Source: Caballeronia sordidicola
GTDB lineage: Bacteria > Pseudomonadota > Gammaproteobacteria > Burkholderiales > Burkholderiaceae
DNA: 64,000 nt
Reading direction: 5' to 3'
NCBI RefSeq assembly: GCF_000729995.1
Contig: NZ_JNFG01000013.1
Span: 62,001-126,000 of the forward strand
Below are positions 8,116-16,164 of this stretch, one piece after another. Numbering within the stretch: the stretch's first letter is position 1; every line of letters begins with the position of its first letter. The notes under the pieces were generated by a model. It saw only the letters and a list, made by a program, of their open reading frames with translations, was not told where the DNA came from and did not search any database. A program made the position numbers and the translations under genes.

Positions 8116-9315
8116 ATGATTGCTCAGAACAATGGCACGTCCGGCGCTGATCGCGTCTTTCGGAAAACGACAATCGCGGCACTCGCCGCTGTGGCCGTGC
8201 TCGCCGGCATGGCCCCCGGTTTGGCACAAAGCCAAGGCGCCACCATCAAGATCGGCGTACCCGTGCCGCTGTCGGGCAGCAGTGCCAACGCCGGCACGGA
8301 CATCGTCAATGGCGCCAAGCTTGCGGCCGCCAAAATAAATGCGGCTGGCGGCGTTCTCGGCAAACAGATCGAAATAGTGCCGGAGGACGACGCCTGCGAC
8401 GCGCAGACAGCTGTGCAGGCAGCGCAGAAACTGGTCGATGCGGGCGTCGCCGCGGTAGCCGGCGGTTATTGCTCCAGCGCGGCGCTACCGGAACTCACGA
8501 CATTTCATCGCGCCGGAATTCCTTACGTCCTGGATGCATCGACCAATCCCAAACTCACCGAGATGGGCTACGACAACGTATTCCGCACAATCGGCCGTGA
8601 CGACGAGCAGGGTCCGTTTGCAGCCAGTTTCATGAAGAATTCGCTGCATGCAAAGCGGGCAGCCGTCATCAATGACAACACGACCTATTCCAAGGGCCTC
8701 GCCGACAACACCGTGGAAGCCCTGAAAAAGGGCGGCGTCGAGGTCGTCTACGACGACGCGATCACGCCCGGTCAGATGGACTACTCGCCAACGCTGACCC
8801 GAGTCGCCGCGTTGAAACCGGACGTGATCTACTACACCGGCTATTTCTCCGAAGCGGGTCTGCTTGTGAAGGAGGCGCGGCAAGTGGGCCTGAAGATGAC
8901 CTTCATGGGCGGTGACGCCACCAATGACCCCACACTGATGAAAACAGCCGGTCCGGCAGCCAACGACATGATCATCACCACGGCGCCGCTGGCGCAGTTC
9001 CTGAGCGCCGCGCATGGCTACGTCGACGACTATACGAAGGCTTACGGACAAGGCCCGGGCCCGTATTCAGTCTATGAATACGATGCCGTCGGGGTCACAG
9101 CGAAAGCGATCGCGGACGCAAAGTCGGCGACGCCCACCACGATCACCGCAGCCCTGCACAAGATCTCGAACTACGCGGGCGCGACCGGGACGATCGGCTT
9201 CAATCCGAAGGGCGACCGCAGCGTGGCGGTGTACATCACCATCATCGTTCGCGACGGTGCTTTCGCGCCCTACCAGAAGCAGGATGCAAGCGGACACTGG
9301 ATGGCGATGAAGTAG
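8116..9315 (+). CDS. Branched-chain-type amino-acid ABC transporter, periplasmic substrate-binding protein
   Basis: 399 residues. The start follows an AAGGAG site. The first ~38 residues form a signal peptide: a basic FRKTT region, the hydrophobic core IAALAAVAVLAGMAP and a likely cut near LAQS. The mature part begins ATIKIGVPVPLSG, the typical opening of LivJ/LivK-type type I periplasmic binding proteins, and contains the family's GGYCSSAALPE segment. It captures the substrate in the periplasm and delivers it to the LivH/LivM permease. It is first in an operon with livH, the livM-livG fusion and livF. The ligand is unknown; the divergent dadA-racemase pair suggests something other than plain leucine, isoleucine or valine. 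Confidence 0.92.
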   Translation: MIAQNNGTSGADRVFRKTTIAALAAVAVLAGMAPGLAQSQGATIKIGVPVPLSGSSANAGTDIVNGAKLAAAKINAAGGVLGKQIEIVPEDDACDAQTAVQAAQKLVDAGVAAVAGGYCSSAALPELTTFHRAGIPYVLDASTNPKLTEMGYDNVFRTIGRDDEQGPFAASFMKNSLHAKRAAVINDNTTYSKGLADNTVEALKKGGVEVVYDDAITPGQMDYSPTLTRVAALKPDVIYYTGYFSEAGLLVKEARQVGLKMTFMGGDATNDPTLMKTAGPAANDMIITTAPLAQFLSAAHGYVDDYTKAYGQGPGPYSVYEYDAVGVTAKAIADAKSATPTTITAALHKISNYAGATGTIGFNPKGDRSVAVYITIIVRDGAFAPYQKQDASGHWMAMK

Positions 9316-9342
9316 GCCCAGCGCAAAGTCGCGCTTAAAGTT

Positions 9343-10242
9343 ATGAGCACCTTCTTCCAGTTCGTGATCGAGGGACTGACGATCGGCTCGTTCTATGCCC
9401 TCGTCGCCCTCGGCTACACGATGGTCTACGGGATCATCCGGCTGATCAACTTCGCTCACGGCGACTTGTTCATGGTCGGGGCTTTCATCGGCTGGACCGG
9501 TTTGACTGCGCTTGCTGCGGCGCATGTGCCGCTCGCCTTGGCGTTGATGATCACCCTTGTGGCTTCGATGGCGGTCACAGGGGCGCTTGGCCTCGCGATC
9601 GAGCGGGTTGCGTACCAGCCGCTGTTGCGCGCACCGAGGTTATCGATTCTGATCACGGCGCTCGGCGTCTCCCTGGCGCTGGAAAACGGCGTCCTGCTGC
9701 TCTATGGCGCCGGTTTCAACACTTACCCTCACGTGCTCAGCCACACAGGATTCGATGTCCAGGGCGTGCAGGTCACGTTTGCACAAATCGGCATCATCGT
9801 ATCCAGCTTTGCGTTGATGATCGCGCTGTATTTCTTCGTCCACCGTACGTTCATCGGCACCGCGATGCGTGCGCTCGCGATCGATCAGGACGCGGCGCGC
9901 CTGATGGGCATCGATGTCGAGCGGTTGATCCAGTTGACCTTCTTCCTGGGTTCGGCGCTGGCCGCCGTGGCAGGTGTCATGGAAGGGATCTACTACACGC
10001 AGATCAATTTCTTCATGGGCTTCGTGCTCGGCCTGCGCGCCTTCACCGCTGCGGTTCTCGGCGGCATCGGCAACATTCCGGGCGCCATGGCGGGCGGCAT
10101 CCTGATCGGCTTGCTCGAAGCCTTCGGCGCGGGCTATGTCTCCTCACGATGGACCGATGTCTTCGTGTTCGGCGTGCTGATCGCCGTGCTCGTGATCAAA
10201 CCGACCGGATTGTTCGGCGAACGCGTTGTCGAGAGAATGTAG
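9343..10242 (+). CDS. livH: ABC transporter permease, LivH family
   Basis: 299 residues with eight or so hydrophobic segments. The N-terminal GLTIGSFYALVALGYTMVYG and the following IIRLINFAHGDLFMVGAF are the LivH signature. Near the C-terminus, GLRAFTAAVLGGIGNIPGAM corresponds to the loop that couples to the ATPase. It forms half of the inner-membrane channel with the LivM part of the next gene, which starts 3 bases after the stop. The gap from the binding-protein gene is only 27 bases, so co-transcription is expected. Confidence 0.93.
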   Translation: MSTFFQFVIEGLTIGSFYALVALGYTMVYGIIRLINFAHGDLFMVGAFIGWTGLTALAAAHVPLALALMITLVASMAVTGALGLAIERVAYQPLLRAPRLSILITALGVSLALENGVLLLYGAGFNTYPHVLSHTGFDVQGVQVTFAQIGIIVSSFALMIALYFFVHRTFIGTAMRALAIDQDAARLMGIDVERLIQLTFFLGSALAAVAGVMEGIYYTQINFFMGFVLGLRAFTAAVLGGIGNIPGAMAGGILIGLLEAFGAGYVSSRWTDVFVFGVLIAVLVIKPTGLFGERVVERM

Positions 10243-10245
10243 GCC

Positions 10246-12054
10246 ATGAGCGCACTGCAGGCGTCATCGCGTTGGTCCCGCCCTGCCGGCGTCGCGCTTC
10301 TTGCCGCCGCCGTGGCGCTGCCGGCTGTCGCCAGCAACTATATCGTCGATGTGGGCCTGACCATCGCCACCTATTGCATCCTGGGTCTCGGGCTGAACAT
10401 CGTAGTCGGTTACGCAGGGCTGCTCGACCTGGGCTATGCAGCCTTCTTCGCCATCGGCGCGTACACGACGGCGCTGCTGGAAACGCTATTGCACTTCTCG
10501 TTCTGGGAAACGCTGCCGTTCAGTCTGGCGTTTGCCGGTGCTTCGGGCATCGTCATCGGCTACCCTACCCTGCGCCTGCGAAGCGACTATCTGGCGATCG
10601 TGACGCTTGGGTTCGGTGAGATCACGCGCATCGTTGCCACCAACCTGCGCATCACGGGCGGCCCGAACGGCATCTACGGCATCGATAGCCCAAGCCTGTT
10701 CGGTTACGAGATCAGCTCGCCGCGTGCGGTCTACGAACTGGGCATCGCGTTCTTCGTGCTCGTGCTCGTGTTCGCGATCCGGCTTGGCCAGTCGCGGCTC
10801 GGTCGCGCCTGGACCAGCATCCGCGAGGATGAGGACGCGGCCGAGGCCGTAGGCGTGCCAACGCTACGCGTCAAACTGCTCGCCTACGTCATGGGCGCGT
10901 TGATCGGCGGTTTCGGGGGCAGCCTGTTCGCGGCGCGTTTCGGGACCATCGACCCGACCGGCTTCACCTATCTGCAGTCCGTCACCATCCTGATCGTTGT
11001 CGTGCTCGGCGGCCGGGGCAGCATTCCTGGCGTGATCCTGGGTGCCGTCATCGTTGCCGGCCTGCCCGAGATGCTGCGTTTCCTCAACCTTTGGCGCATC
11101 TTCGCTTTTGCAATCGGGCTTGTGATCCTGATGCTGCTGCGGCCACAAGGGCTGTGGCCGGCGCCGCTGCGCCGCGTGGCGCCCCCGCGCAAGGATGCCG
11201 GCGGCGCGACAACGCCTTTGCCCCGGGAGACCACCACCGGTGAAGTCCTGCTCGAGGTGAACGGCATGCAACGCCGGTTCGGCGGCGTGCAGGCAGTCGG
11301 CGGTGTCAGTTTTACCGTGAAGAGCGGTGAAATTGTCAGTCTGATCGGCCCGAATGGCGCCGGCAAGACAACGGTGTTCAACTGCCTCACCGGTGTGATT
11401 CGCACGACCGGCGGTCAGGTTCTCTGGCAGGGCTCCTCTCTGGTCGGAGGAGCGCCGCATCGCATCGTCCATCGCGGTATGGCGCGCACCTTCCAGGGCA
11501 TCCGCCTGTTCGCCAACATGACGGCGCTCGAGAACGTGCTGATAGGCATGGATCATCGGCTTCGGACGTGGCTGTGGGCCGAGCTGGTCGCGTGGCCCTC
11601 CGCGCGTGCCGAGGCAGCGGATCATGCGTCGGAAGGCATGAGCTGGCTCGGCTTCGTCAGCCTGGGCGCTCGGGCAGGTGAACGCGCGGCCGACCTGCCC
11701 TACGGCGATCAGCGCAGGCTGGAGATTGCCCGCGCCCTCGCCAGCAACCCGCGCCTGCTGTTGCTGGACGAGCCCGCGGCGGGGATGAACCCGACCGAGA
11801 AGCATGCGCTGATGGAGTTGATCCGGCGTATCCGGGATCTTGGCGTCACGGTGCTGCTGATCGAACACGACATGATGCTGGTGATGGGCGTGTCGGATCG
11901 GATTATCGTCATGGACCATGGTGTCATCATTGCCGAGGGCCTGCCGTCGGAGATCCAGGCCAACCCGCGTGTGATCGACGCCTATCTCGGTACGGACGGA
12001 AAAGATGAGGCCGCCGACGATGCTGCCGGGGAGGCATCGCTGTGGGACTCCTAG
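10246..12054 (+). CDS. Fused ABC transporter permease-ATPase (LivM-LivG)
   Basis: 602 residues combining two subunits that are separate in E. coli. Residues ~1-305 are a LivM permease with the GLGLNIVVGYAGLLDLGYAA signature and a C-terminal GLVILMLLRPQGLW helix. A linker of ~30 residues rich in Pro, Arg and Thr leads to a LivG ATPase from ~335. Its Walker A GPNGAGKTT is at 368-376, the signature region reads LPYGDQRRLEIARAL, as LivG proteins do instead of LSGGQ, and Walker B LLLLDEP ends near 510. The reading frame is continuous through the linker, and such fusions are known in proteobacteria. The LivF start overlaps its 3' end by 13 bases, which favours translational coupling. Confidence 0.93.
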   Translation: MSALQASSRWSRPAGVALLAAAVALPAVASNYIVDVGLTIATYCILGLGLNIVVGYAGLLDLGYAAFFAIGAYTTALLETLLHFSFWETLPFSLAFAGASGIVIGYPTLRLRSDYLAIVTLGFGEITRIVATNLRITGGPNGIYGIDSPSLFGYEISSPRAVYELGIAFFVLVLVFAIRLGQSRLGRAWTSIREDEDAAEAVGVPTLRVKLLAYVMGALIGGFGGSLFAARFGTIDPTGFTYLQSVTILIVVVLGGRGSIPGVILGAVIVAGLPEMLRFLNLWRIFAFAIGLVILMLLRPQGLWPAPLRRVAPPRKDAGGATTPLPRETTTGEVLLEVNGMQRRFGGVQAVGGVSFTVKSGEIVSLIGPNGAGKTTVFNCLTGVIRTTGGQVLWQGSSLVGGAPHRIVHRGMARTFQGIRLFANMTALENVLIGMDHRLRTWLWAELVAWPSARAEAADHASEGMSWLGFVSLGARAGERAADLPYGDQRRLEIARALASNPRLLLLDEPAAGMNPTEKHALMELIRRIRDLGVTVLLIEHDMMLVMGVSDRIIVMDHGVIIAEGLPSEIQANPRVIDAYLGTDGKDEAADDAAGEASLWDS

Positions 12055-12773
12055 AAATCCGCGATCTTCACGTGAGCTATGGGAACGTGGAAGTTCTGCA
12101 TGGCATCTCCCTCGACGTGGGGGAAGGTGAGATCGTTGCATTGCTCGGCAGCAACGGCGCGGGGAAGACCACCACGCTGCGATCCGTTTCCGGCCTGATT
12201 CGCCCACGGGCGGGAGAGATCGTGATGGCCGGGCAGCGGCTGAACGCACTGCGGGCTCACCAGATCGTGGCGCTGGGTCTCGGCCACGTGCCGGAGGGCC
12301 GCCGCATGTTCGGCGCGCTGACTGTCGAGGAAAACCTGCAGCTCGGCGGCTATCTGATCCGGCGCGACAGCGCCGTGATGGCGCAGCGGATAGACCACGT
12401 CTATCAGACTTTTCCGCGGCTTGGTGAGCGACGCAGCCAGCAGGCGGGGACGCTCAGCGGCGGCGAACAACAGATGCTGGCGATTGCACGCGCCCTGATG
12501 CTGCGCCCGCGCATAATCGTGCTGGACGAACCGTCCATGGGGCTGGCGCCGAAACTGGTTCGCGCGATTTTCGGCATGATTGCCGACATCTGCAACGAAG
12601 GCACATCGATCCTTCTCGTCGAACAGAACGCGCGTCAGGCGCTGCGGATCGCTCATCGAGCCTACGTGCTGGAAAGCGGCCGCATTGCGCTGGCCGGCCC
12701 AGCCAGGGATCTGGCGCAGGACAGCCGCGTCCGCGCCGCGTATCTTGGCGGCAGCGCAGCGGCGACAGAGTGA
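12042..12773 (+). CDS. livF: ABC transporter ATP-binding protein, LivF family
   Basis: 243 residues starting with GTG inside the end of the livM-livG gene; a GGGGAGG site lies 6-7 bases upstream. Walker A is GSNGAGKTT, the signature is LSGGEQQML, and Walker B is IVLDEPSMGLAP. It pairs with the LivG part of the fused protein as the second nucleotide-binding domain of the importer. It is the last clear transporter gene of the operon. Confidence 0.93.
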   Translation: MGLLEIRDLHVSYGNVEVLHGISLDVGEGEIVALLGSNGAGKTTTLRSVSGLIRPRAGEIVMAGQRLNALRAHQIVALGLGHVPEGRRMFGALTVEENLQLGGYLIRRDSAVMAQRIDHVYQTFPRLGERRSQQAGTLSGGEQQMLAIARALMLRPRIIVLDEPSMGLAPKLVRAIFGMIADICNEGTSILLVEQNARQALRIAHRAYVLESGRIALAGPARDLAQDSRVRAAYLGGSAAATE

Positions 12774-12814
12774 TCCGTGAACGGGTCAAAAGTCCACGAT
12801 TCAAGGAGGACGCC

Positions 12815-13153
12815 ATGGGGAACAGATATGAACGCTCACGCATGTCGCGTTCGTTCACGTACAAAGGTGTCCAATACCATCCAGGGGTACTGGTAGTTCT
12901 CGCCGCGCAATTGCTCTGTCTGAGCGCGCTCGCGTTTTCACCGGGCAGTCTCGATCACAACAAGTGGCTGTCCGCGGCAATCGCATTCAGCCTGCTCTTC
13001 GGGCTGATCCTGTCGCTCGGTTTTTTCGGAACGTGGAATCAGTTCAGAGACGATGTCAGCCTGTGGACGTTCCTCACCACGAACCTGGTCGAATCTGCCG
13101 TTGCGATAGCCACGGCAGGTGAGGTTTTGACGATTTTGTTGATGCCGCTCTAG
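12815..13153 (+). CDS. Small membrane protein, unknown function
   Basis: 112 residues from an ATG preceded by AAGGAGG. A basic N-terminus (NRYERSRMSRSF) is followed by three hydrophobic segments: VLVVLAAQLLCLSALAF, AIAFSLLFGLILSLGFF and a C-terminal one ending TILLMPL. I do not recognise a family. It begins 41 bases after livF on the same strand and could be co-transcribed, but nothing links it to transport. The strong ribosome-binding site and membrane-protein composition make it a credible gene. Confidence 0.65.
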   Translation: MGNRYERSRMSRSFTYKGVQYHPGVLVVLAAQLLCLSALAFSPGSLDHNKWLSAAIAFSLLFGLILSLGFFGTWNQFRDDVSLWTFLTTNLVESAVAIATAGEVLTILLMPL

Positions 13154-13479
13154 GCTGAAAAATGAATGCGGCGCCCGGCAATCGTTTGCGAGTCCAAGCA
13201 AGCCGCTTCCACTTTTCGACGGAGCCGATGGCGGTCGGATTATGGTCGCGTAAAGCGAAATTTGCTGCGCCGCACGCATCCAATGCCGCCTCCGCGGCGT
13301 ATAGATCCATGCATGAGCGCATCGCTATTTGAGGCGGCATTTTTAACGTGTTCAGTCGGTGCATCGCGGTAACAAATCACGATCCGGACACACTGCTTTC
13401 AACAAAATATAAAAAACCAAGCAGACAGCCGCGGATTGTTTTCATCGCCGACTGATCTGCTGAAACCGGGGTTACACAC
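13154..13479. other. Intergenic stretch with a long-loop inverted repeat
   Basis: 326 bases without a supported gene. Its main feature is an 11-base perfect inverted repeat (13282-13292 with 13331-13341) followed by a short T-run, listed separately. The remainder is AT-richer toward 13400 and probably contains the promoter of the next small gene. Confidence 0.45.
13282..13345 (+). terminator. Possible terminator: 11-bp inverted repeat with 38-base loop
   Basis: AATGCCGCCTC (13282-13292) pairs perfectly with GAGGCGGCATT (13331-13341), and the second arm runs into TTTAA. The 38-base loop can itself form short stems (ATAG/CTAT and ATGC/GCAT). It could terminate the liv operon and the small membrane gene, or be the 3' end of a small RNA. 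The loop is longer than in typical intrinsic terminators. Confidence 0.35.
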
Positions 13480-13878
13480 ATGAGCACCAGTCAACAACGT
13501 CGGACATACAGAACGAGCCGGGCTCGCAATACCAACGCCACATTCGCCAGCAAATTGTGGCCCGCCCAGGCAATGATCGTATCGAGAAGCGCTTCGCATA
13601 TTGCGAGCACGTTGTCCGCATCACAGCGCAACAACGCACTTGCCGAAGCCGTTGCTGAAGTCACGAAGGATTACGGCGATCAAGCCGTCCACACGTTTCT
13701 CGACGCGCTGAAAGGCTGGTTCAATCAGCGCGATTATCGGGCGGCTGTAGAACTGGTCGACTACTTTCAGGCGCACGGATGCTTGCCGGAGATCGCGCAA
13801 CCCGCACCGCCGCGACGCAGGGCTTCGCGGGGATCATCGACGAAGGCGGACAGCACGTGTTCGGCTAACGCCGCATGA
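13480..13878 (+). CDS. Hypothetical protein
   Basis: 132 residues. The N-terminal third is basic and rich in Ser/Thr/Arg; residues ~50-100 look like a folded helical part (AVAEVTKDYGDQAVHTFLDA, then a segment ending VELVDYF); the tail is Pro/Arg/Ser-rich. No family is recognised. The ribosome-binding site is weak (CCGGGG). It is the only long frame here with protein-like composition, so I accept it with moderate confidence. Confidence 0.45.
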   Translation: MSTSQQRRTYRTSRARNTNATFASKLWPAQAMIVSRSASHIASTLSASQRNNALAEAVAEVTKDYGDQAVHTFLDALKGWFNQRDYRAAVELVDYFQAHGCLPEIAQPAPPRRRASRGSSTKADSTCSANAA

Positions 13879-13930
13879 CATCGCCGCATCTGGCACGCTA
13901 GCTCGCCCGCTCGATCGATTGGCCGGCTAC

Positions 13931-13965
13931 AAAAACGCCCGGTTATCGAATCCGATGACCGGGCG
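13931..13965 (-). terminator. Rho-independent terminator of the NIPSNAP gene
   Basis: On the minus strand, CGCCCGGT (plus 13958-13965) and ACCGGGCG (plus 13936-13943) form a stem around a ~14-base loop, followed by GTTTTTG. It lies just after the stop of the minus-strand gene ending at 14003. Confidence 0.75.
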
Positions 13966-14002
13966 CATCGAACCATCTATAGCTTAAAGCTGCATCAAAC
14001 CA

Positions 14003-14329
14003 TCAACGCAAAGCGGAATACGCTGTCGGCGACAGAAATTGATTTTCGATCCTCTCGACAATAATCTGCTTTGCCTCGGTTTCGGCACGCTTCGCAATCC
14101 ACTCTGCATCGGCCTGAAACGCGTTCCACTTGGTTTCGCGCTCGGCCAGGCTTTCCCATTTCAGCAAGTAGGTCAGCGTATGGTTGCTCGGACCAGCCAG
14201 CGTGGTCCAGAACCCGATCGGTTCGATTCCGTATTTCTTGAAAAAATCGAGTGTAATGTTCGAGAACCGGTCGTTCAACGCGGGCAGACGACCCGGCGCG
14301 CAGTGATAAATACGCATTTCAACAATCAT
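14003..14329 (-). CDS. NIPSNAP family protein
   Basis: 108 residues opening with MIVEMRIYHCAPGRLPAL, the characteristic start of small NIPSNAP-type ferredoxin-like proteins, with the central IGFWTTLAGPSNHTLTYLLK motif. Bacterial members form dimeric alpha/beta barrels; their biochemical role is mostly unknown. A GAGG lies a few bases before the ATG. It is a single gene with its own terminator. Confidence 0.85.
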   Translation of the reverse strand: MIVEMRIYHCAPGRLPALNDRFSNITLDFFKKYGIEPIGFWTTLAGPSNHTLTYLLKWESLAERETKWNAFQADAEWIAKRAETEAKQIIVERIENQFLSPTAYSALR

Positions 14330-14633
14330 TTAAGCCTCATGGACACGGAGTAATGCAGCGATCAAACCCGCTGCGGTTGGAATTCACCAATTCACCACGA
14401 GGGATCGTACCGGCGTTTGACGCAGCCCGCTTGGGGTCAGGCAAACATCGGCTGCAGGCTTGAGGGCATCAAGCCTGCTCGACGGCGACGGAGGCCGTAT
14501 TAAGACCCTCGGTATCGACGTCATAACCAACGAATTGGCAGCAGCCCGGTATGGCGGCGCGGACTGACACGTCTGGGATGTCAGTGATGTTAATACGCAG
14601 CGCCCTGCTGCCTCTCGAACTGAAGTAGCCGAA
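14330..14633. other. Intergenic stretch with a short perfect dyad
   Basis: 304 bases between the NIPSNAP and VOC genes. Frames here are short and lack ribosome-binding sites. A perfect 10-base dyad, GCAGGCTTGA (14454-14463) with TCAAGCCTGC (14469-14478) around GGGCA, stands out; there is no T-run on either side. A plus-strand stretch around 14481-14564 reads like degraded coding sequence (GGRIKTLGIDVITNELAAA), but I cannot name a parent family. Confidence 0.35.
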
Positions 14634-15104
14634 TTACATCGGCGCCATCTTGGACATGCCTTCCTGGATCTCATCCTGGGTCAGATCGCGGGTATGCGTC
14701 GCGAGCGACCAGCGATGACCAAATGGATCCTCGATCTGACCATAGCGGTCGCCCCAGAACATATCGGTGACAGGCATGGTGACCTTTGCACCGGCTTCGA
14801 CAGCCTGCGCAAAAGCGGAATCCACGTCTTTCACATACAAATGCAGCGTGACGGGCGAGCCTTTCAGCGTCAACGGGCCGCTATGGCCACAGTTCGGGAA
14901 TTCCTCAGCCAGCATCAGCGTCGAGTCGCCGATGCCCAGCATGGCGTGCATGACCGTGCCGTCGGGGCCGGGCAAACGCATTTGCTCGACTGCATTGAAT
15001 GCTTTTTTATAGAACTCGATGGCGTCGGATGCGCCCTTGCAAACCAGGTGAGGCGTGATCGTATGCATCCCTTCGGGGATCGGTTTGACAGCTGAATTCG
15101 ACAT
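14634..15104 (-). CDS. VOC superfamily protein (glyoxalase/PhnB-like)
   Basis: 156 residues from the ATG at 15104, which follows an AGGAGC site; a longer frame to 15284 has no support and its extra 60 residues are low-quality. The protein has the PhnB-like start ITPHLVCKGASDAIEFYKKA, the internal segment PDGTVMHAMLGIGDSTLMLA and the C-terminal WGDRYGQIEDPFGHRWSLA. These proteins share the glyoxalase/bleomycin-resistance fold; most of this subgroup have no assigned reaction. It is transcribed alone. Confidence 0.85.
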   Translation of the reverse strand: MSNSAVKPIPEGMHTITPHLVCKGASDAIEFYKKAFNAVEQMRLPGPDGTVMHAMLGIGDSTLMLAEEFPNCGHSGPLTLKGSPVTLHLYVKDVDSAFAQAVEAGAKVTMPVTDMFWGDRYGQIEDPFGHRWSLATHTRDLTQDEIQEGMSKMAPM

Positions 15105-15422
15105 TGCTTTGCTCCTGGATGTAACGGGTTGACCAACCAACTGGAAGACGGCGCGGAACACGCGCCCTCTGTCGACATGACGTGCAATCGGCCCGCAAAT
15201 CGACACGTCAGGCAAACTTTTTTTGTTCCTTCGAACGAAGGTTGGTTGCCAAGGCTGGTGAGGTTGTTGACTTGTGGCAAACATGAGCGCCAGTGGCCAA
15301 CGAGTATCGAACGAACCGCTTCGCGCGTCTATTGTCCCGCAACGAACCGGTCGTTTCTTTGACAGCGCATAGTGGAGAGACCGCTTAAAAACCTGTGCCG
15401 TGGGTTGATTTGCGCATGCGCT
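15105..15422. other. Intergenic stretch downstream of a pseudogene
   Basis: About 318 bases between the VOC gene and the Gfo/Idh remnant. I find no recognisable peptide in any frame that continues the oxidoreductase, so the rest of that gene appears deleted rather than merely interrupted. No clear promoter or terminator is visible. Confidence 0.4.
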
Positions 15423-15562
15423 TTACGCGTTTGCCTGCTCCGCGCGGCTTTGATTCGATGACGCAATGCCGGACACCGTTGCGCCGGGAACCGTATCGCT
15501 CGGGTGTGAACTTCGCCCGTCATTCCCGCACCGATGACCGCGACGCTTAATGTCTCCGCCAT
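15423..15562 (-). pseudogene. Frameshifted N-terminal remnant of a Gfo/Idh/MocA oxidoreductase
   Basis: The minus strand starts at 15562 after AAGGGAGCG and reads MAETLSVAVIGAGMTGEVH, then TRAIR, a typical NAD(P)-binding start of the Gfo/Idh/MocA family (GxGxxG). The frame then turns to unlike sequence, but in the neighbouring frame the expected continuation VPGATVSGIASSNQSRAEQA appears immediately, as if one base had been lost near 15490. That frame stops at TAA (15423-15425), and no later domain is found. So about 45 codons of a ~350-residue family remain, with an intact start signal. Confidence 0.75.
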
Positions 15563-15776
15563 GCCGCGCTCCCTTATAGCGCTCCCGAATCACGAGACCT
15601 GCTGAACGCGGGTTGAAGCAATCAGTGGATTCGTGTCGTTACGGGTTATGTCCCCGTTTTGCGCTCTCCGGCCAATGTTTTGCTTGTGTACACTCATGTT
15701 CCGGCGACTTCCGGCGCATAAATATTTTCGCCAGATTTACCCTAAAGTTTTTTCACCCAATGCCGAAAGCCGATGT

Positions 15777-16022
15777 ATGGACCACGAAATCAACCCGCCA
15801 GCCGACTCAAACGATCCGACCTTTATGAGGGCGCGAGCGTTGAGTCTGAGCGTCGGTGCAATCCGGAAGGCGCAGGGGAAGAAATGCCCCGGCGATTTTC
15901 CGGTTGGCACGATTGAATGGCATGCGGTGGTTGAGGAATTTGCGGATGACGTCCTGAAGGCAATGCTTTCAGAACCAGATTTGCCGATCCTGGAACTCAA
16001 ACGCGACAACGCTCGAAAATAA
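15777..16022 (+). CDS. Small hypothetical protein
   Basis: 81 residues from the ATG at 15777. The protein looks folded (MRARALSLSVGAIRKAQGKK, then GTIEWHAVVEEFADDVLKAM and a basic tail). The frame is open upstream to 15633, but that extension is Cys/Phe/Arg-rich and unlike a protein start. No strong ribosome-binding site is seen. It is followed by a good bidirectional terminator, which supports expression. Function unknown. Confidence 0.5.
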   Translation: MDHEINPPADSNDPTFMRARALSLSVGAIRKAQGKKCPGDFPVGTIEWHAVVEEFADDVLKAMLSEPDLPILELKRDNARK

Positions 16023-16085
16023 CGGCTCCGGGCGAAGCTTAAAGTTCGTAAAACCGAGCGTGCGCTCCCGGTCCGATCAAAAATA

Positions 16086-16121
16086 AAAAAAGGCGTCGCT
16101 GATTAATCGCGACGCCTTTTT
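16086..16121. terminator. Bidirectional rho-independent terminator
   Basis: GGCGTCGC (16092-16099) and GCGACGCC (16109-16116) form a stem with a 9-base loop, flanked by an A-run on the left and a T-run on the right, so it works on both strands. It sits between the small plus-strand gene and the convergent merR-type gene that ends the infC operon. Confidence 0.88.
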
Positions 16122-16164
16122 GCTTGTGTTTCTGCTTGAATCCAGCCGGTGATTCCGTTAGTCG

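Noticed and set aside
14384..14674. Minus-strand 96-codon frame between the NIPSNAP and VOC genes
   Set aside because: Composition is low-complexity Arg/Ser/Pro, no ribosome-binding site is present, and it runs into the VOC gene.
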